Assembly: GCA_934729465.1 (NCBI GenBank)
Contig: CAKVEP010000003.1
Location: forward strand, 95,223 to 159,222
Reading direction: 5' to 3'
Length of the DNA: 64,000 nt
Source: an uncultured Eubacteriales bacterium
Lineage (GTDB): Bacteria; Bacillota; Clostridia; Oscillospirales; Acutalibacteraceae
The notes under the pieces were generated by a model that was not told the DNA's origin, ran no database searches, and saw only the letters and a program-made list of their open reading frames with translations. Below are positions 8,839-18,770 of this stretch, one piece after another. Within the stretch, counting starts at the first letter, position 1. Every line of letters begins with the position of its first letter. The position numbers and the translations under genes were made by a program.

Positions 8839-10770
8839 CTATTTATTTTCAATAACAACAGGGGTAAATGGTCTACCCTGGGCTTCGAAAAACCTACTAA
8901 ACAATTCATAAAATTCAAGTCTTAAAACCTGTATTCCGGATAAAAGTGCCTCAAGCGCTGCAACAAATATATTTCCTATAACCACAGCTATAACGTACCC
9001 CACCGGATTACACATTTCAGCTATCGTAAACACAACCATCATCATTCCGGCGTGAACCAAAACAAATGCACCCACTCTTAAAAATGATACTGTGTTTGTT
9101 AAGTAACTCAATAAAACCTCAAACATTTCAAAAATGTTTTGTAAAATATAGTCGCTCCATTTTTCGGGTTTCCAGTTTGGGTCCTTGTCAATAATCTTTT
9201 CAAGTATCTCCTTAAAGAACATCAAAATCACAGGAACCACCATAAATAAAATTATATAAAATGTATTTACTAACCCCGTTCTAAACATCATAGAATCAAG
9301 AAGTAAAAACACTACTGAAATATAGAAAATCAGTCCACAAACCCCATTGGAGCCGAACAATGCATTTGCATACCTTCGTCTTTTAACAGAAGAATATATG
9401 TTTATGAGCATCGCAACAATTAGTAAAACTATTCCTATTCCAACAGTTGAATATATAATCATGTTGGTTGACGAAGAGTCCATTACTTCTATGGGCTTTT
9501 CAGACATACCGAAAACCTTTTTATAAAACGGGTCAAGAGCATGTTCAAACCCAAAAACAGAACCGAAAATCGTGCCGAATATAGCAGATGAAACACCGCA
9601 GGTCATCATTATTTTGCCTAACTTCATCTTTTTAAATTTCCACATAAAGTATCCAACCAAAGATACTAAAAGTCCTTGCCCCAAATCAGCAAACATAACT
9701 CCAAACAAAACAGTATATGTTATTGCCACAAATATAGTTGGGTCAATCTCGTCGTAAGACGGTAATCCGTAAGTATCAACGAAAAACTCGAAAGCTTTAA
9801 ACGGCTTTTTATTTGAAAGCTTTACCGGCGGAGAATGACTCAAAACATTCTTTCCGTTTTCAAGTGAATACTCAACACTGTTTATTTCGCTAAGCTTCTT
9901 GCAAAAGCTTTTTTCATTTTCTTTTGGTATCCACCCAACCATTATAAAACAGTCGTTGTATCTAGCAACATATTTTCTTATATCACAATAAGTGTTAAGT
10001 TCGTTAAGCTTAGAATAAAACCTCATACATTGGTCATGTTGAATTTTCCAAAAAGATTTTATTTTCTCTTTAATTATTTCAAGCTCGTTTTTAGACTGCT
10101 TAATCATAGAATTTAGTTTTTCTATTCTTCCACTTATTGTGTCTTCAGATTGAGCAATTCTTATTCTTTCAAAATACAGTCCTGAAAATATTCTGTCTAC
10201 CTCATCCTCATTTTCAACCGGCGCAAAATATAATCCCCAATAATAATCCTGTTCATCAGTACACGGAAAAAACATCAACTTAGGGTCATCATAAGACTCT
10301 AATTTTTCATACCCTTCTTTTGATAATTTTCCAAACCTAGGCTTTACATATTTACACTCAAATATGTCTTTTAAATTCACGCTTAGCCCCGTAAAATGAC
10401 TAATTTGTCGAATTTCTTCATTATAAGCCTCTATATTTTGCTCTATTTCTTTACTCCTGGATACCATCCCGCCAAGCTTACTTGATAAATATTCAACATA
10501 TTCATTAATTTGAGTATTCTCCACTTCAAAATCTTCCACATTAACATTTTCAAGTTTCATCCCCGAAGACTTAACCGTATCGCTTAAAAGCTTCAGCGGA
10601 GCGGCATATATATTTTCATTATCCATATGAGAAAAATTTTTAGTATTTAAATAGAATGAAAAAACATCGTCTGGTTGAAAAATACCGGATTTCCCACAAA
10701 CATTTATTACTTCATCAATCTCTGACATCATGCCAATAATACTTATAAACTTCATTTCAGAAACAGCCAA
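8839..10770 (-). CDS. ntpI: V-type ATP synthase subunit I (membrane a subunit)
   Basis: 643 aa, the stator subunit whose membrane half forms the ion channel with the K ring. The N-terminal ~330 residues are a soluble, partly coiled-coil arm. The C-terminal part has about seven membrane segments, with family motifs DLGQGLLVSLVGYFMWKFKK, SNGVCGLIFY and SYLTNTVSFLRVGAFVLVHAGM near the functional Arg. It starts at TTG 10770 with GGAGGG about 7 nt upstream. It lies 16 bp after ntpC. Confidence 0.93.
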   Translation of the reverse strand: MAVSEMKFISIIGMMSEIDEVINVCGKSGIFQPDDVFSFYLNTKNFSHMDNENIYAAPLKLLSDTVKSSGMKLENVNVEDFEVENTQINEYVEYLSSKLGGMVSRSKEIEQNIEAYNEEIRQISHFTGLSVNLKDIFECKYVKPRFGKLSKEGYEKLESYDDPKLMFFPCTDEQDYYWGLYFAPVENEDEVDRIFSGLYFERIRIAQSEDTISGRIEKLNSMIKQSKNELEIIKEKIKSFWKIQHDQCMRFYSKLNELNTYCDIRKYVARYNDCFIMVGWIPKENEKSFCKKLSEINSVEYSLENGKNVLSHSPPVKLSNKKPFKAFEFFVDTYGLPSYDEIDPTIFVAITYTVLFGVMFADLGQGLLVSLVGYFMWKFKKMKLGKIMMTCGVSSAIFGTIFGSVFGFEHALDPFYKKVFGMSEKPIEVMDSSSTNMIIYSTVGIGIVLLIVAMLINIYSSVKRRRYANALFGSNGVCGLIFYISVVFLLLDSMMFRTGLVNTFYIILFMVVPVILMFFKEILEKIIDKDPNWKPEKWSDYILQNIFEMFEVLLSYLTNTVSFLRVGAFVLVHAGMMMVVFTIAEMCNPVGYVIAVVIGNIFVAALEALLSGIQVLRLEFYELFSRFFEAQGRPFTPVVIENK

Positions 10771-10786
10771 AATTATCCCTCCTTTT

Positions 10787-11821
10787 CTACCTTATAAGCA
10801 TTTTACTTATTTCACTGCTAGGCACCTTATATCGTATTCCCTCTATAATATTTATTATATTAGAGATTTCTGTGTCTTTAAGAAATATATACGACATCAA
10901 TACCACAGGCGGAGAAATAGAAAATCTCACATTGTGTTTAGACTTAGCAAACCTCATTCTTTTAGGAATTTTATCAATGTCATCATCGAAATCGGTCATC
11001 CACTTTTTCCCTATGTGAGTACTTTGAATGTCAGCCATCAAAGAAGACATATTTTTTGATTTAATTAAATTTACAAGAGCTTTTTTGCTCAAGTTCCCAA
11101 AAGATATTAAGCACGACATTATATAATCATTACTTAAATTATAAGATTCCTTCATTCTTTTAATTCTAACAAAGTTATTTAAATCTATATAAGAATTAAA
11201 TAACTGCAGTAGCTCCTCTTTAGACTTACCTTTAACATATTTGTTTATCGTGTCGAAAAGTACTTTATAAAGGTAATTGTACAACGCGGTTTCAATTTGA
11301 GGTAAATCTATATTATTTTCTGCGTTTTTAAAAGGTAGCAGTATATCATAATAAGGAGAATTTTTTACAACATTTAAAAATTCATCATAATTTTTAACAT
11401 CAGCAAGCTTAGATAAATCCACCTTGGCATTATAATTAAAAAAACTCGGTATGTTATAAACTTCTCTATTTTTGCGTCCGGCTGAGATTAACATCAAGCT
11501 ATGCATAAACTGCTCAACTTCAGCTCTAGACATCATATAAACAAAAAAATGTTCTCCAACAGATATATCGTATCTTCCCAAAAGCGCAAAATCATAAAAT
11601 AATTTTTGCTTTAATAATGCTTCAAGATATCCTCTGTGTACATCATGTTCATCTATATCCGTAAGCACCGACGAATAAGCCGTATAATGCTTAAGATAAG
11701 ACGCTATTTCACAAACGTTGTTACATGATAATAAATCGTTATAATTTTTATCTGTTATTCTTTTGCCATACATAGCTCTTGCCTTTGAAAGTACCGCATT
11801 GGAGGCATAGGACGAAAGCAT
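10787..11821 (-). CDS. ntpC: V-type ATP synthase subunit C (AC39 family)
   Basis: 344 aa, all-helical, matching the AC39/subunit C family that forms the socket joining the central stalk to the proteolipid ring. It begins with the family-like YASNAVLSKARAMYGKRIT. It lies between ntpH-like and ntpI, 4 bp after the former, as expected for the clostridial order. No anomaly seen. Confidence 0.88.
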   Translation of the reverse strand: MLSSYASNAVLSKARAMYGKRITDKNYNDLLSCNNVCEIASYLKHYTAYSSVLTDIDEHDVHRGYLEALLKQKLFYDFALLGRYDISVGEHFFVYMMSRAEVEQFMHSLMLISAGRKNREVYNIPSFFNYNAKVDLSKLADVKNYDEFLNVVKNSPYYDILLPFKNAENNIDLPQIETALYNYLYKVLFDTINKYVKGKSKEELLQLFNSYIDLNNFVRIKRMKESYNLSNDYIMSCLISFGNLSKKALVNLIKSKNMSSLMADIQSTHIGKKWMTDFDDDIDKIPKRMRFAKSKHNVRFSISPPVVLMSYIFLKDTEISNIINIIEGIRYKVPSSEISKMLIR

Positions 11822-11825
11822 AAAA

Positions 11826-12137
11826 TCACCCCTCCACTACTCTTTTTACAACTGCGTCTACCCATTCATCACAATTTTCTGAAAAGATTCTATCTAACCT
11901 GTCGGAAATTTCTCCATACGCTTTTCCAATTTGTTGGATTTTCTCATCCGCCTTGGCTCTTTCAGCCTTTTCACTGTTTTTTATATTAATACGTGCCCTT
12001 TCTAAATACTCATTACGCTTTTTATCACACGTATCATTGATTTTCTGCGCAGACATAACCTTTAATTGTTGCGCCTTAAAAACAGCTTCTCTGGATTTTT
12101 TATCGCTACTTATTATTTTTTCAATCATATCAAGCAA
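11826..12137 (-). CDS. ntpH: V-type ATP synthase subunit H/G-like peripheral stalk helix
   Basis: 103 aa from TTG 12137. GGAGG lies 8 nt upstream, so the longer frame beginning farther upstream is not favoured. Almost the whole protein is one charged helix (KKRNEYLERARINIKNSEKA), as expected for the partner of subunit E in the peripheral stalk. It is the first gene of the operon. Assignment rests on position, size and coiled-coil character more than on a specific motif. Confidence 0.7.
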   Translation of the reverse strand: MLDMIEKIISSDKKSREAVFKAQQLKVMSAQKINDTCDKKRNEYLERARINIKNSEKAERAKADEKIQQIGKAYGEISDRLDRIFSENCDEWVDAVVKRVVEG

Positions 12138-12269
12138 TATAAAGACCTCCAATCTAAACGCTATCATTATTTGCATCAAGCAAAACCATGATAACACCTT
12201 TTTAATGATAAAAAAAGCACAAAAAATAAATACGTCTAATTGTATATTAATTTCCTATACTTGAGTAAT

Positions 12270-12298
12270 ATTATGTCATATAAATACTTATATGTCAA
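12270..12298 (-). promoter_or_regulatory. Promoter of the V-type ATPase operon
   Basis: On the minus strand TTGACA (12298-12293) and CATAAT (12275-12270), 17 bp apart. The leader to the first gene is about 130 nt. Confidence 0.75.
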
Positions 12299-12370
12299 CC
12301 CTTTATTTTATTTTTTTAAACAAATTTCACAAAATATTTTTATTTGGTTAAAATCCTCCCATAAAAGAAT

Positions 12371-12404
12371 TTGCCAAGGACCATATTTAAATACGTCCTT
12401 GGCA
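12371..12404 (-). terminator. Terminator after the M18 aminopeptidase
   Basis: Perfect 11-bp arms TTGCCAAGGAC / GTCCTTGGCAA around a 12-nt loop, followed on the minus strand by ATTCTTTTATG. It closes the prfA-to-aminopeptidase operon before the ATPase promoter. Confidence 0.85.
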
Positions 12405-12409
12405 ACTAA

Positions 12410-13813
12410 CTATTTAAAAAATGCTCCCACAGCTCTGTATGCCATATATAAATCTATTTTAGATATGACTTCAAACGGTGCATGCATCGATAAAACCGGA
12501 ACCCCTAAATCTACAACGTCCATGTCAAGCTGCGCCATATATTTAGCTATGGTTCCTCCTCCGCCACCGTCTACCTTTCCAAGCTCACCGGTTTGCCATA
12601 AAACTTCATTGCTGTCTAAAATTCTTCTTACTTCTCCCATATATTCCGCAGAAGCATCTGACGTGTCTCCCTTTCCGCCGCTACCTGTGTATTTAGTAAT
12701 AACAACGCCCCTGTTTATATATGCACTGTTAGCCTCTTCATACGCACTTTTATAAGTTGGGTCGAAAGCTGCATTAACATCAGCTGATAAGCATTTACAC
12801 TTCCTTAAAACGTTTCTACACTTCAAACCCTCTTTAGATGCCAAATCGGCAATAAAATATTTTATGAAAGCAGATTTCATTCCTGTGTTCCCGTCGCTTC
12901 CTATTTCTTCTTTGTCGGCAAGCACAGTCATTACAGTATCTTCAGGGTTTTTGCAGTTGAATATAGCCTCAACGCAAGGATAAGCACACACCCTATCGTC
13001 ATGACCGTATCCACCTATCATACTTCTGTCAAAGCCTATGTCTTTAGCTTTAAATGTTGGCACAAGCTCAAGTTCCGCCGAAACAAAGTCCGACTCTATC
13101 AGCCCATATTTTTCGTTTATAAGTTTCATGATATTAAGCTTTACAAGCTCAGAACCTTCGTCACTTTTAAATGGTAAGCTTCCAATAAGAACATTTAAGT
13201 CTTCCCCAGTAAATGCCTTTAAAACGGTTTTGTTCATCTGTTCCTTAGCAAGATGAGGCAATAAATCAGTAACACAAAAACAAGGGTCGTTTTGGTCTTC
13301 TCCTAAACAAACGTCCAAAACACTTCCATCACGTCTAATTACTCTTCCGTGCAGCGACAAAGGAATTGCCGTCCATTGATATTTTTTAATGCCACCATAA
13401 TAATGAGTTTTAAAAAGAGCCAATTCGTTTGATTCGTAAAGAGGATTAGGCTTTAAGTCTAACCTAGGAGAATCTATATGAGCAACAGATAATCTCGCAC
13501 CGTTTTTCATTCCGTTTTTACCTATAACAGCTAAAACTAAAGAGCGCTCTCTGTTCACATAATAAATTTTATCTCCCGGACCATATTTAGCATTACAATC
13601 AAATTCTTTAAAACCTTTTTGCTTAGCGAGTTTCAGCACATAACTAACAGCCTCTCTTTCTGTCTTCGAGCTGTCTAAAAATGTTTTATAATTTTCCGCA
13701 AACTTAAAAACATCTTTTAATTCGTCATCAGACAATACCGCTCCACCGTTTCTTCTTTTCATAAACAGTTGGTCTTTTAATTTATTCACTTCGGAATTTT
13801 TTAAATTTTCCAT
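12410..13813 (-). CDS. M18 family zinc aminopeptidase
   Basis: 467 aa, cytosolic dinuclear-zinc aminopeptidase of the aspartyl aminopeptidase/LAP4 family. Visible metal and catalytic regions are SVAHIDSPRLDLKPNPLYES (His-x-Asp), VLADKEEIGSDGNTGM (the Glu pair) and the late LGVPVLSMHAPFEV His. The ATG at 13813 is chosen because GGAGGG lies 7 nt upstream; an in-frame start at 13837 overlaps the previous gene end and lacks a site. Last gene of the operon. The natural substrate is not predictable; the family removes acidic or hydrophobic N-terminal residues. Confidence 0.92.
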   Translation of the reverse strand: MENLKNSEVNKLKDQLFMKRRNGGAVLSDDELKDVFKFAENYKTFLDSSKTEREAVSYVLKLAKQKGFKEFDCNAKYGPGDKIYYVNRERSLVLAVIGKNGMKNGARLSVAHIDSPRLDLKPNPLYESNELALFKTHYYGGIKKYQWTAIPLSLHGRVIRRDGSVLDVCLGEDQNDPCFCVTDLLPHLAKEQMNKTVLKAFTGEDLNVLIGSLPFKSDEGSELVKLNIMKLINEKYGLIESDFVSAELELVPTFKAKDIGFDRSMIGGYGHDDRVCAYPCVEAIFNCKNPEDTVMTVLADKEEIGSDGNTGMKSAFIKYFIADLASKEGLKCRNVLRKCKCLSADVNAAFDPTYKSAYEEANSAYINRGVVITKYTGSGGKGDTSDASAEYMGEVRRILDSNEVLWQTGELGKVDGGGGGTIAKYMAQLDMDVVDLGVPVLSMHAPFEVISKIDLYMAYRAVGAFFK

Positions 13814-13838
13814 ACCATTACCCTCCAAAATTAGCATT

Positions 13839-14429
13839 TTAATGTATTTCCACTTTAGTATTCCTAAAATATAAGTTTTTATAAATAAATTTTGTTTCCG
13901 ATACTTTCAACGCATAATCTCTTGTTTCCTTATAAGGAACAAAGCTCAATTCTTCACCATTTTCAGTATATTTTTCGTCTTTAAGCCATTTATCCACCGT
14001 ACTCATTCCTGCATTATATGCGCATAGGGCAACTTCTTCCGAAAAATATTTATTTTTAAGCATTGATATAAGCATTGTCCCGTAATTAATATTTATTTGA
14101 GGATTCAAGAGGTCTTGAATGCTAAGGTTACTGTCACCTGTATAAATCTGAAGCCATTTAAAAGTATCTGCTGTAATCTGCATCAAACCGTAAGCTCCGG
14201 CTGCCGACTTGGCACTTTCATCGAAATTACTTTCGCTTTTAATGATGGCATACACAAGCTCTGGCTCAACGCCATACCTTTCGCAAGATTCAGATACAAT
14301 ATCTTGATATTTAACAGGATAAACAATATGCATAAATTTATTATAAGAAAATACAGTAATAAATAAAGAAAAAATCAAAATGATGCCATAAACTAAAAAT
14401 TTACTCTTACTATTAGAACTAATTTTCAT
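13839..14429 (-). CDS. Membrane-anchored lytic transglycosylase (SLT domain)
   Basis: 196 aa. One N-terminal membrane segment (about 10-30, FLVYGIILIFSLFITVF) anchors an extracellular lysozyme-like domain. The catalytic Glu is in IIKSESNFDE, followed by the family signature SAAGAYGLMQIT and the later CAYNAGMSTVDKWL block. It cleaves peptidoglycan between MurNAc and GlcNAc during wall remodelling. The ATG lies inside the end of coaE (11-bp overlap), so the two are translationally coupled although functionally unrelated. Confidence 0.92.
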   Translation of the reverse strand: MKISSNSKSKFLVYGIILIFSLFITVFSYNKFMHIVYPVKYQDIVSESCERYGVEPELVYAIIKSESNFDESAKSAAGAYGLMQITADTFKWLQIYTGDSNLSIQDLLNPQININYGTMLISMLKNKYFSEEVALCAYNAGMSTVDKWLKDEKYTENGEELSFVPYKETRDYALKVSETKFIYKNLYFRNTKVEIH

Positions 14430-15036
14430 TTAAATCAGGCGTGTGATTCAAAATAATTTTCTTTATGTCGCTGTACAAAGAAAGCACATTTTTGCTTCCG
14501 TCTAATATGTAATCTGCATTTTCCTTATAAAAACTATCCTTTTGCTGAGCATTAATTCTCTTATTTGCCACAGTTCTTGATATACCATCTCTATATATTA
14601 CTCTATATGTTCGTGTTCTTTTAGGAGCTAGAACCGAAATCGTAAAATCACACAGCTTATCCGCTCCGCTTTCAAAGAGAACAGCAGCATCCACAACCAC
14701 ATTCTTACCAGACATTTTAATATTATCTATCAATCCCTCTAGTTTTTTAACTATCTCTGGGTGAACTATTTCATTAAGCCTTTTTAAGCTGTCCTTAGAC
14801 GAAAAAGCTCTATCAAACAACTCAGCCCTGTTTATACTGCCGTCTTCATTTATTACGTTACTTGAAAACTCATTTTTTAAATCATTAATACAATATGCAC
14901 TGTCTTGAATCACGCTTTTAGCAATACAATCAACATCGAGCAATTCATAACCCATTTGTTCAATCATTTTTGCAATAGTACTTTTACCCGACCCAGTTGG
15001 TCCGGTTATACCAATTACTATACTTTTATTCAACAA
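14419..15036 (-). CDS. coaE: Dephospho-CoA kinase
   Basis: 205 aa. CoaE carries out the last step of coenzyme A synthesis, phosphorylating the 3'-OH of dephospho-CoA. The P-loop GPTGSGKS is at the N terminus, with DVDCIAK and VVDAAVLFESG (substrate and lid regions) further on. It starts at TTG 15036 or 15033, inside the last codons of tsaC (11-bp overlap). Length is normal. Confidence 0.95.
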   Translation of the reverse strand: MLNKSIVIGITGPTGSGKSTIAKMIEQMGYELLDVDCIAKSVIQDSAYCINDLKNEFSSNVINEDGSINRAELFDRAFSSKDSLKRLNEIVHPEIVKKLEGLIDNIKMSGKNVVVDAAVLFESGADKLCDFTISVLAPKRTRTYRVIYRDGISRTVANKRINAQQKDSFYKENADYILDGSKNVLSLYSDIKKIILNHTPDLNEN

Positions 15037-16042
15037 TCATCACTTCAAATCCAGCCGCCCTTATTAATCTATTATAAACTGCCAGCCCAACGCCGTTCTC
15101 TTTTGGACATCTGGCATACACTAATTTTGCATTTAATTTGTCAAGCTCTCTCAAACAAGAAAATAATTTATTCGCCTGTTCTTCGCTATTTCCTGATTCC
15201 CCGTAAGAAACACACGGAATTTTAATAGATTTTACGTCTTCGTTAAAACACAATGCAAAAACATTCTTTTTATCTCTTAAACTATTAACATATTTGATGT
15301 AAGCATCATCGCTTCCTTTAACCAATATAACCTTTGCCAGCGGAGAATAATGCTTATATTTCATTCCCGGAGATATCACCTTTTCACCTTCGTCAAGACG
15401 GTTGCAAATAGCCTTATCCACCTCAACTTCTCCAATTACATCTTTAATCTGTTCTAAAGTAACCGCTCCAGGTCTTAAGAGTCTAGGAACATCACTTGCA
15501 AGTGTTATAACAGTAGATTCGACCCCAACATTACATTTTCCGCCATCAACTATAGCGTCAATCTTTCCGAATAAATCCTCTTTAACGTGAGAAGCCTCCG
15601 TTGGACTCGGATACCCCGAACTATTAGCTGACGGTGCGGCTAGCGGAACACCCGACTCAGCTATTATTTTTTGAGCTGTTTTATTCGACGGAAATCTCAC
15701 AGCAACGGTTTCAAGCCCAGCGCTTACTTCATCGGGGATAATCTTTGATTTTGGGAGTATCATTGTAAGAGGTCCGGGCCAAAAATATTTAGCAAGTAGA
15801 TGTGCTTTTTCCGGGAACTCCGAAACAAGATTTTCAATGTCGTCTACACTTGCTATATGAACTATCAAAGGATTATCCATAGGACGACCCTTTGCCACAA
15901 ATATTTTACTTACAGCTTTACCGTCAAGAGCGTTTGCCGCAAGACCATAAACCGTCTCCGTTGGTATCGCAACTAGCCCGCCGCTACGTATAATTTTTGC
16001 AGCTTTTGAAATTTCACTTTCTTTTAAAATAGCAGTATTCAT
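15026..16042 (-). CDS. tsaC: L-threonylcarbamoyladenylate synthase (Sua5/YwlC type)
   Basis: 338 aa. It makes threonylcarbamoyl-AMP from Thr, bicarbonate and ATP for t6A37 modification of tRNAs reading ANN codons. The N-terminal YrdC domain has GGLVAIPTETVYGLAANA and KGRPMDNPLIVHI. The additional C-terminal Sua5 domain (from about 215) identifies the long Sua5 form rather than short TsaC. It follows prfA by 13 bp, a pairing common in Bacillota, which links two translation-fidelity genes. Confidence 0.95.
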   Translation of the reverse strand: MNTAILKESEISKAAKIIRSGGLVAIPTETVYGLAANALDGKAVSKIFVAKGRPMDNPLIVHIASVDDIENLVSEFPEKAHLLAKYFWPGPLTMILPKSKIIPDEVSAGLETVAVRFPSNKTAQKIIAESGVPLAAPSANSSGYPSPTEASHVKEDLFGKIDAIVDGGKCNVGVESTVITLASDVPRLLRPGAVTLEQIKDVIGEVEVDKAICNRLDEGEKVISPGMKYKHYSPLAKVILVKGSDDAYIKYVNSLRDKKNVFALCFNEDVKSIKIPCVSYGESGNSEEQANKLFSCLRELDKLNAKLVYARCPKENGVGLAVYNRLIRAAGFEVMIVE

Positions 16043-16055
16043 TAAATCACTTTCC

Positions 16056-17126
16056 CTAATTATTACCTGACAATTTTGCAGCTCTGTCTGCTGTTATTAA
16101 TGCGTCAATTATTTCGTCTAAGTTTCCGTTTAAAATATCTTCAAGCTTATAAAGTGTTAAACCTATTCTGTGGTCTGTTACCCTGCTTTGAGGATAGTTA
16201 TATGTTCTTATTCTTTCGGAGCGGTCGCCGGTTCCAACTTGGAGTCGTCTTTCCTCTGCAACTGCAGAATTTTGTTCTTCCCTCTTAGCTTCAAGAAGCC
16301 TTGATTTAAGTATTTTCATTGCCTTATCCTTGTTTTTGTATTGGCTTCTTTCGTCTTGACATTCAACCACAACACCTGTTGGAATATGGGTAATTCTTAT
16401 AGCAGACTCTGTCTTATTAACGTGCTGACCGCCTGCTCCACCTGAGCGGTATGTGTCTATTTGCAGGTCTGTTGGGTTTATGTCTATTTCCACATCCTCC
16501 GCTTCAGGGAGTACAGCTACGGTAACAGTTGAAGTATGTACCCTTCCCTGAGCTTCGGTTTCCGGTACTCTCTGAACCCTGTGAACACCGCTTTCAAATT
16601 TAAGTTTTGAATATGCTCCTTCGCCGTTTATCATAAAGCTTACTTCTTTAAAGCCGCCGAGTTGCGTTTCATTACAGTTTAACAGTTCGACTTTCCATCT
16701 TCTCGACTCTGCATACATATTATACATTCTGAACAATACGCCGGAAAACAGCGCAGCCTCATCACCTCCAGCTCCGCCTCTTATTTCTATTATTACGTTT
16801 CTATCATCATTTGGGTCTTTGGGCAAGAGCAAAATTTTAAGTTCTTCGGAAATTTTTTCAAGGTCTTGCTTTGCGCCTTCGGCTTCCATTTCAGCCATTT
16901 CACGAAGTTCTTTGTCGTTACCCGATTCAGACAATATTTCTTTTGCTTCTTTTAGGTTACCTTTAGCTTTTTTATATTCTCTGTATTTTTCAACAATAGG
17001 CGTTAAAGCCTTTAATTCCTTCATTAAATTTTTATAGCTTTCTTGATTAGATACTATTTCTGGATTACATAATTCACTGTTAATTTCTTGAAATCTTTTT
17101 TCTGTTGAATCCAGTCTGTCAAACAT
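16056..17126 (-). CDS. prfA: Peptide chain release factor 1
   Basis: 356 aa. RF1 recognises UAA and UAG and releases the finished chain. The hydrolysis motif GGQ lies in SGGAGGQHVNKTESA and the codon-recognition PxT motif appears as VPETE. The N-terminal coiled-coil domain is complete. AAGGAGGAG precedes the ATG at optimal distance. It is the first gene of a five-gene operon with its own promoter, divergent from purB. No methyltransferase PrmC is adjacent in this window. Confidence 0.97.
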   Translation of the reverse strand: MFDRLDSTEKRFQEINSELCNPEIVSNQESYKNLMKELKALTPIVEKYREYKKAKGNLKEAKEILSESGNDKELREMAEMEAEGAKQDLEKISEELKILLLPKDPNDDRNVIIEIRGGAGGDEAALFSGVLFRMYNMYAESRRWKVELLNCNETQLGGFKEVSFMINGEGAYSKLKFESGVHRVQRVPETEAQGRVHTSTVTVAVLPEAEDVEIDINPTDLQIDTYRSGGAGGQHVNKTESAIRITHIPTGVVVECQDERSQYKNKDKAMKILKSRLLEAKREEQNSAVAEERRLQVGTGDRSERIRTYNYPQSRVTDHRIGLTLYKLEDILNGNLDEIIDALITADRAAKLSGNN

Positions 17127-17155
17127 AATTTCTCCTCCTTATATGTATTACATAT

Positions 17156-17185
17156 ATTATACTACACATCTATATGATAAGTAAA
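17156..17185 (-). promoter_or_regulatory. Promoter of the prfA operon
   Basis: Minus strand: TTTACT (17185-17180), 18 bp, TATAAT (17161-17156), about 30 bp before the prfA ATG. Confidence 0.7.
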
Positions 17186-17222
17186 ACACTTTCTTTATTA
17201 TTAAAAGTTATTTTAGAAAAGA

Positions 17223-17251
17223 TTGTAAAAAGTTATTGATATGTGTATAAT
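17223..17251 (+). promoter_or_regulatory. Promoter of purB-purA
   Basis: TTGTAA (17223-17228), 17 bp, TATAAT (17246-17251). It is divergent from the prfA promoter within a 198-bp intergenic region. I see no PurR box or purine riboswitch in the leader. Confidence 0.7.
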
Positions 17252-17323
17252 ATATAATTGTTGTGGGGGATTTGTTATTTTAAAATCGCCCTGTGTATTA
17301 AAAACTTAGGAGGTTCTCATATT

Positions 17324-18757
17324 TTGAAGCAAAGTTATCAGTCACCGCTGTCTTCACGCTATGCAAGCAAAGAGATGTCTTATATCTTTTCTCCAGACAT
17401 GAAATTTAAAACATGGAGGAAACTTTGGATTGCTCTTGCTGAGTCAGAAATGGAGCTAGGTCTTAATATATCAAAAGAACAAATTGATGAGCTTAAAAAA
17501 TTCGCAGACGACATTAATTACGAAGATGCCGAAAAAAAAGAGAGAGAAATAAGGCATGACGTTATGTCTCATGTGTATGCATACGGTAAGCAATGTCCAA
17601 ATGCCATGCCTATAATTCATCTTGGAGCAACGTCTTGTTATGTTGGGGACAACACCGATGTTATTGTTATGGATAAGGCTTTACGTTTAGTTGAAACCAA
17701 GCTTGCTTCCATAATAAATATACTCTCGGATTTCGCAATAAAGAATAAAGACATCCCAACTTTATCCTACACTCATTTTCAACCCGCTCAACCTACTACC
17801 GTGGGAAAACGAGCAACCTTATGGATTCAAGACTTAATGATGGATTTGGAAGAAGTGTGTTACAGAATATCTAAGCTAAGACTCTTAGGCTGTAAAGGAA
17901 CAACCGGAACTCAAGCAAGTTTCCTTGAATTATTTAACGGCGACAGCAAAAAAGTTGACATACTTGAAGAAAAAATCGCAGCTAAAATGGGATATGAAAA
18001 GTGCTTTGATGTTTCAGGGCAAACATACACAAGAAAGTTAGACAGTCAGGTTTTAAACGTTTTAAGCGGAATAGCTCAAAGTGCGGCTAAATTTTCAAAT
18101 GACATTCGCTTACTCCAGCATCTAAAGGAAATCGAAGAACCATTTGAAAAAAATCAAATCGGCTCTTCAGCTATGGCTTACAAGCGTAATCCTATGCGCT
18201 GCGAAAGAATGGCAGCTCTTTCAAGGTTCGTTATAGTACAATGCTTAAATCCTTGTTTAACCGCTTCTGCTCAATGGTTTGAGCGCACGTTAGACGATTC
18301 TGCCAATAAAAGATTAAGTATATCCGAAGCTTTCTTAGCTGTTGATGCGATATTGAATTTATACATGAACATAGCTGATGGCTTAGTGGTATATAAAGAG
18401 GTAATTAAGAAGCACTTAAACGACGAAATGCCTTTTATGTGTACTGAAAATATAATGATGGACTGCGTTAAAAATGGTGGAAACCGTCAGGAACTTCACG
18501 AACATATCAGGGTACTGTCGATGGAAGTGTCAAAATTAATAAAAGAAGAAGGCAAAAGCAACGATTTACTTAAACGTATTGCTGATGACAACATATTTAA
18601 TATGTCGTATAATGACGTTAAGGAACTTGCATCGGCTGATAAATATATAGGAAGGGCTATTGAACAAACTCAAAATTATATTTATAATGTTGTAAATCCG
18701 GTTTTGTCTAAATATAATGTAGAAAAAAATTCAAATAACAGTAAAATAAACGTATAA
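17324..18757 (+). CDS. purB: Adenylosuccinate lyase
   Basis: 477 aa. It cleaves SAICAR and adenylosuccinate, releasing fumarate, in de novo purine synthesis and the AMP branch. The fumarase/aspartase superfamily signature is GSSAMAYKRNPMRCER (flexible catalytic loop), with SYTHFQPAQPTTVGKR carrying the catalytic His. The start TTG 17324 is preferred: AGGAGG lies upstream at 17308-17313, while the frame extends to an earlier ATG without a site. It lies 13 bp from purA. Confidence 0.95.
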   Translation: MKQSYQSPLSSRYASKEMSYIFSPDMKFKTWRKLWIALAESEMELGLNISKEQIDELKKFADDINYEDAEKKEREIRHDVMSHVYAYGKQCPNAMPIIHLGATSCYVGDNTDVIVMDKALRLVETKLASIINILSDFAIKNKDIPTLSYTHFQPAQPTTVGKRATLWIQDLMMDLEEVCYRISKLRLLGCKGTTGTQASFLELFNGDSKKVDILEEKIAAKMGYEKCFDVSGQTYTRKLDSQVLNVLSGIAQSAAKFSNDIRLLQHLKEIEEPFEKNQIGSSAMAYKRNPMRCERMAALSRFVIVQCLNPCLTASAQWFERTLDDSANKRLSISEAFLAVDAILNLYMNIADGLVVYKEVIKKHLNDEMPFMCTENIMMDCVKNGGNRQELHEHIRVLSMEVSKLIKEEGKSNDLLKRIADDNIFNMSYNDVKELASADKYIGRAIEQTQNYIYNVVNPVLSKYNVEKNSNNSKINV

Positions 18758-18770
18758 TGGAGGAATTATT

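Noticed and set aside
12154..12189. 11-codon leader frame before ntpH
   Set aside because: An ATG with a weak AAGGTG site exists, but there is no attenuator structure after it and such short frames are expected by chance.
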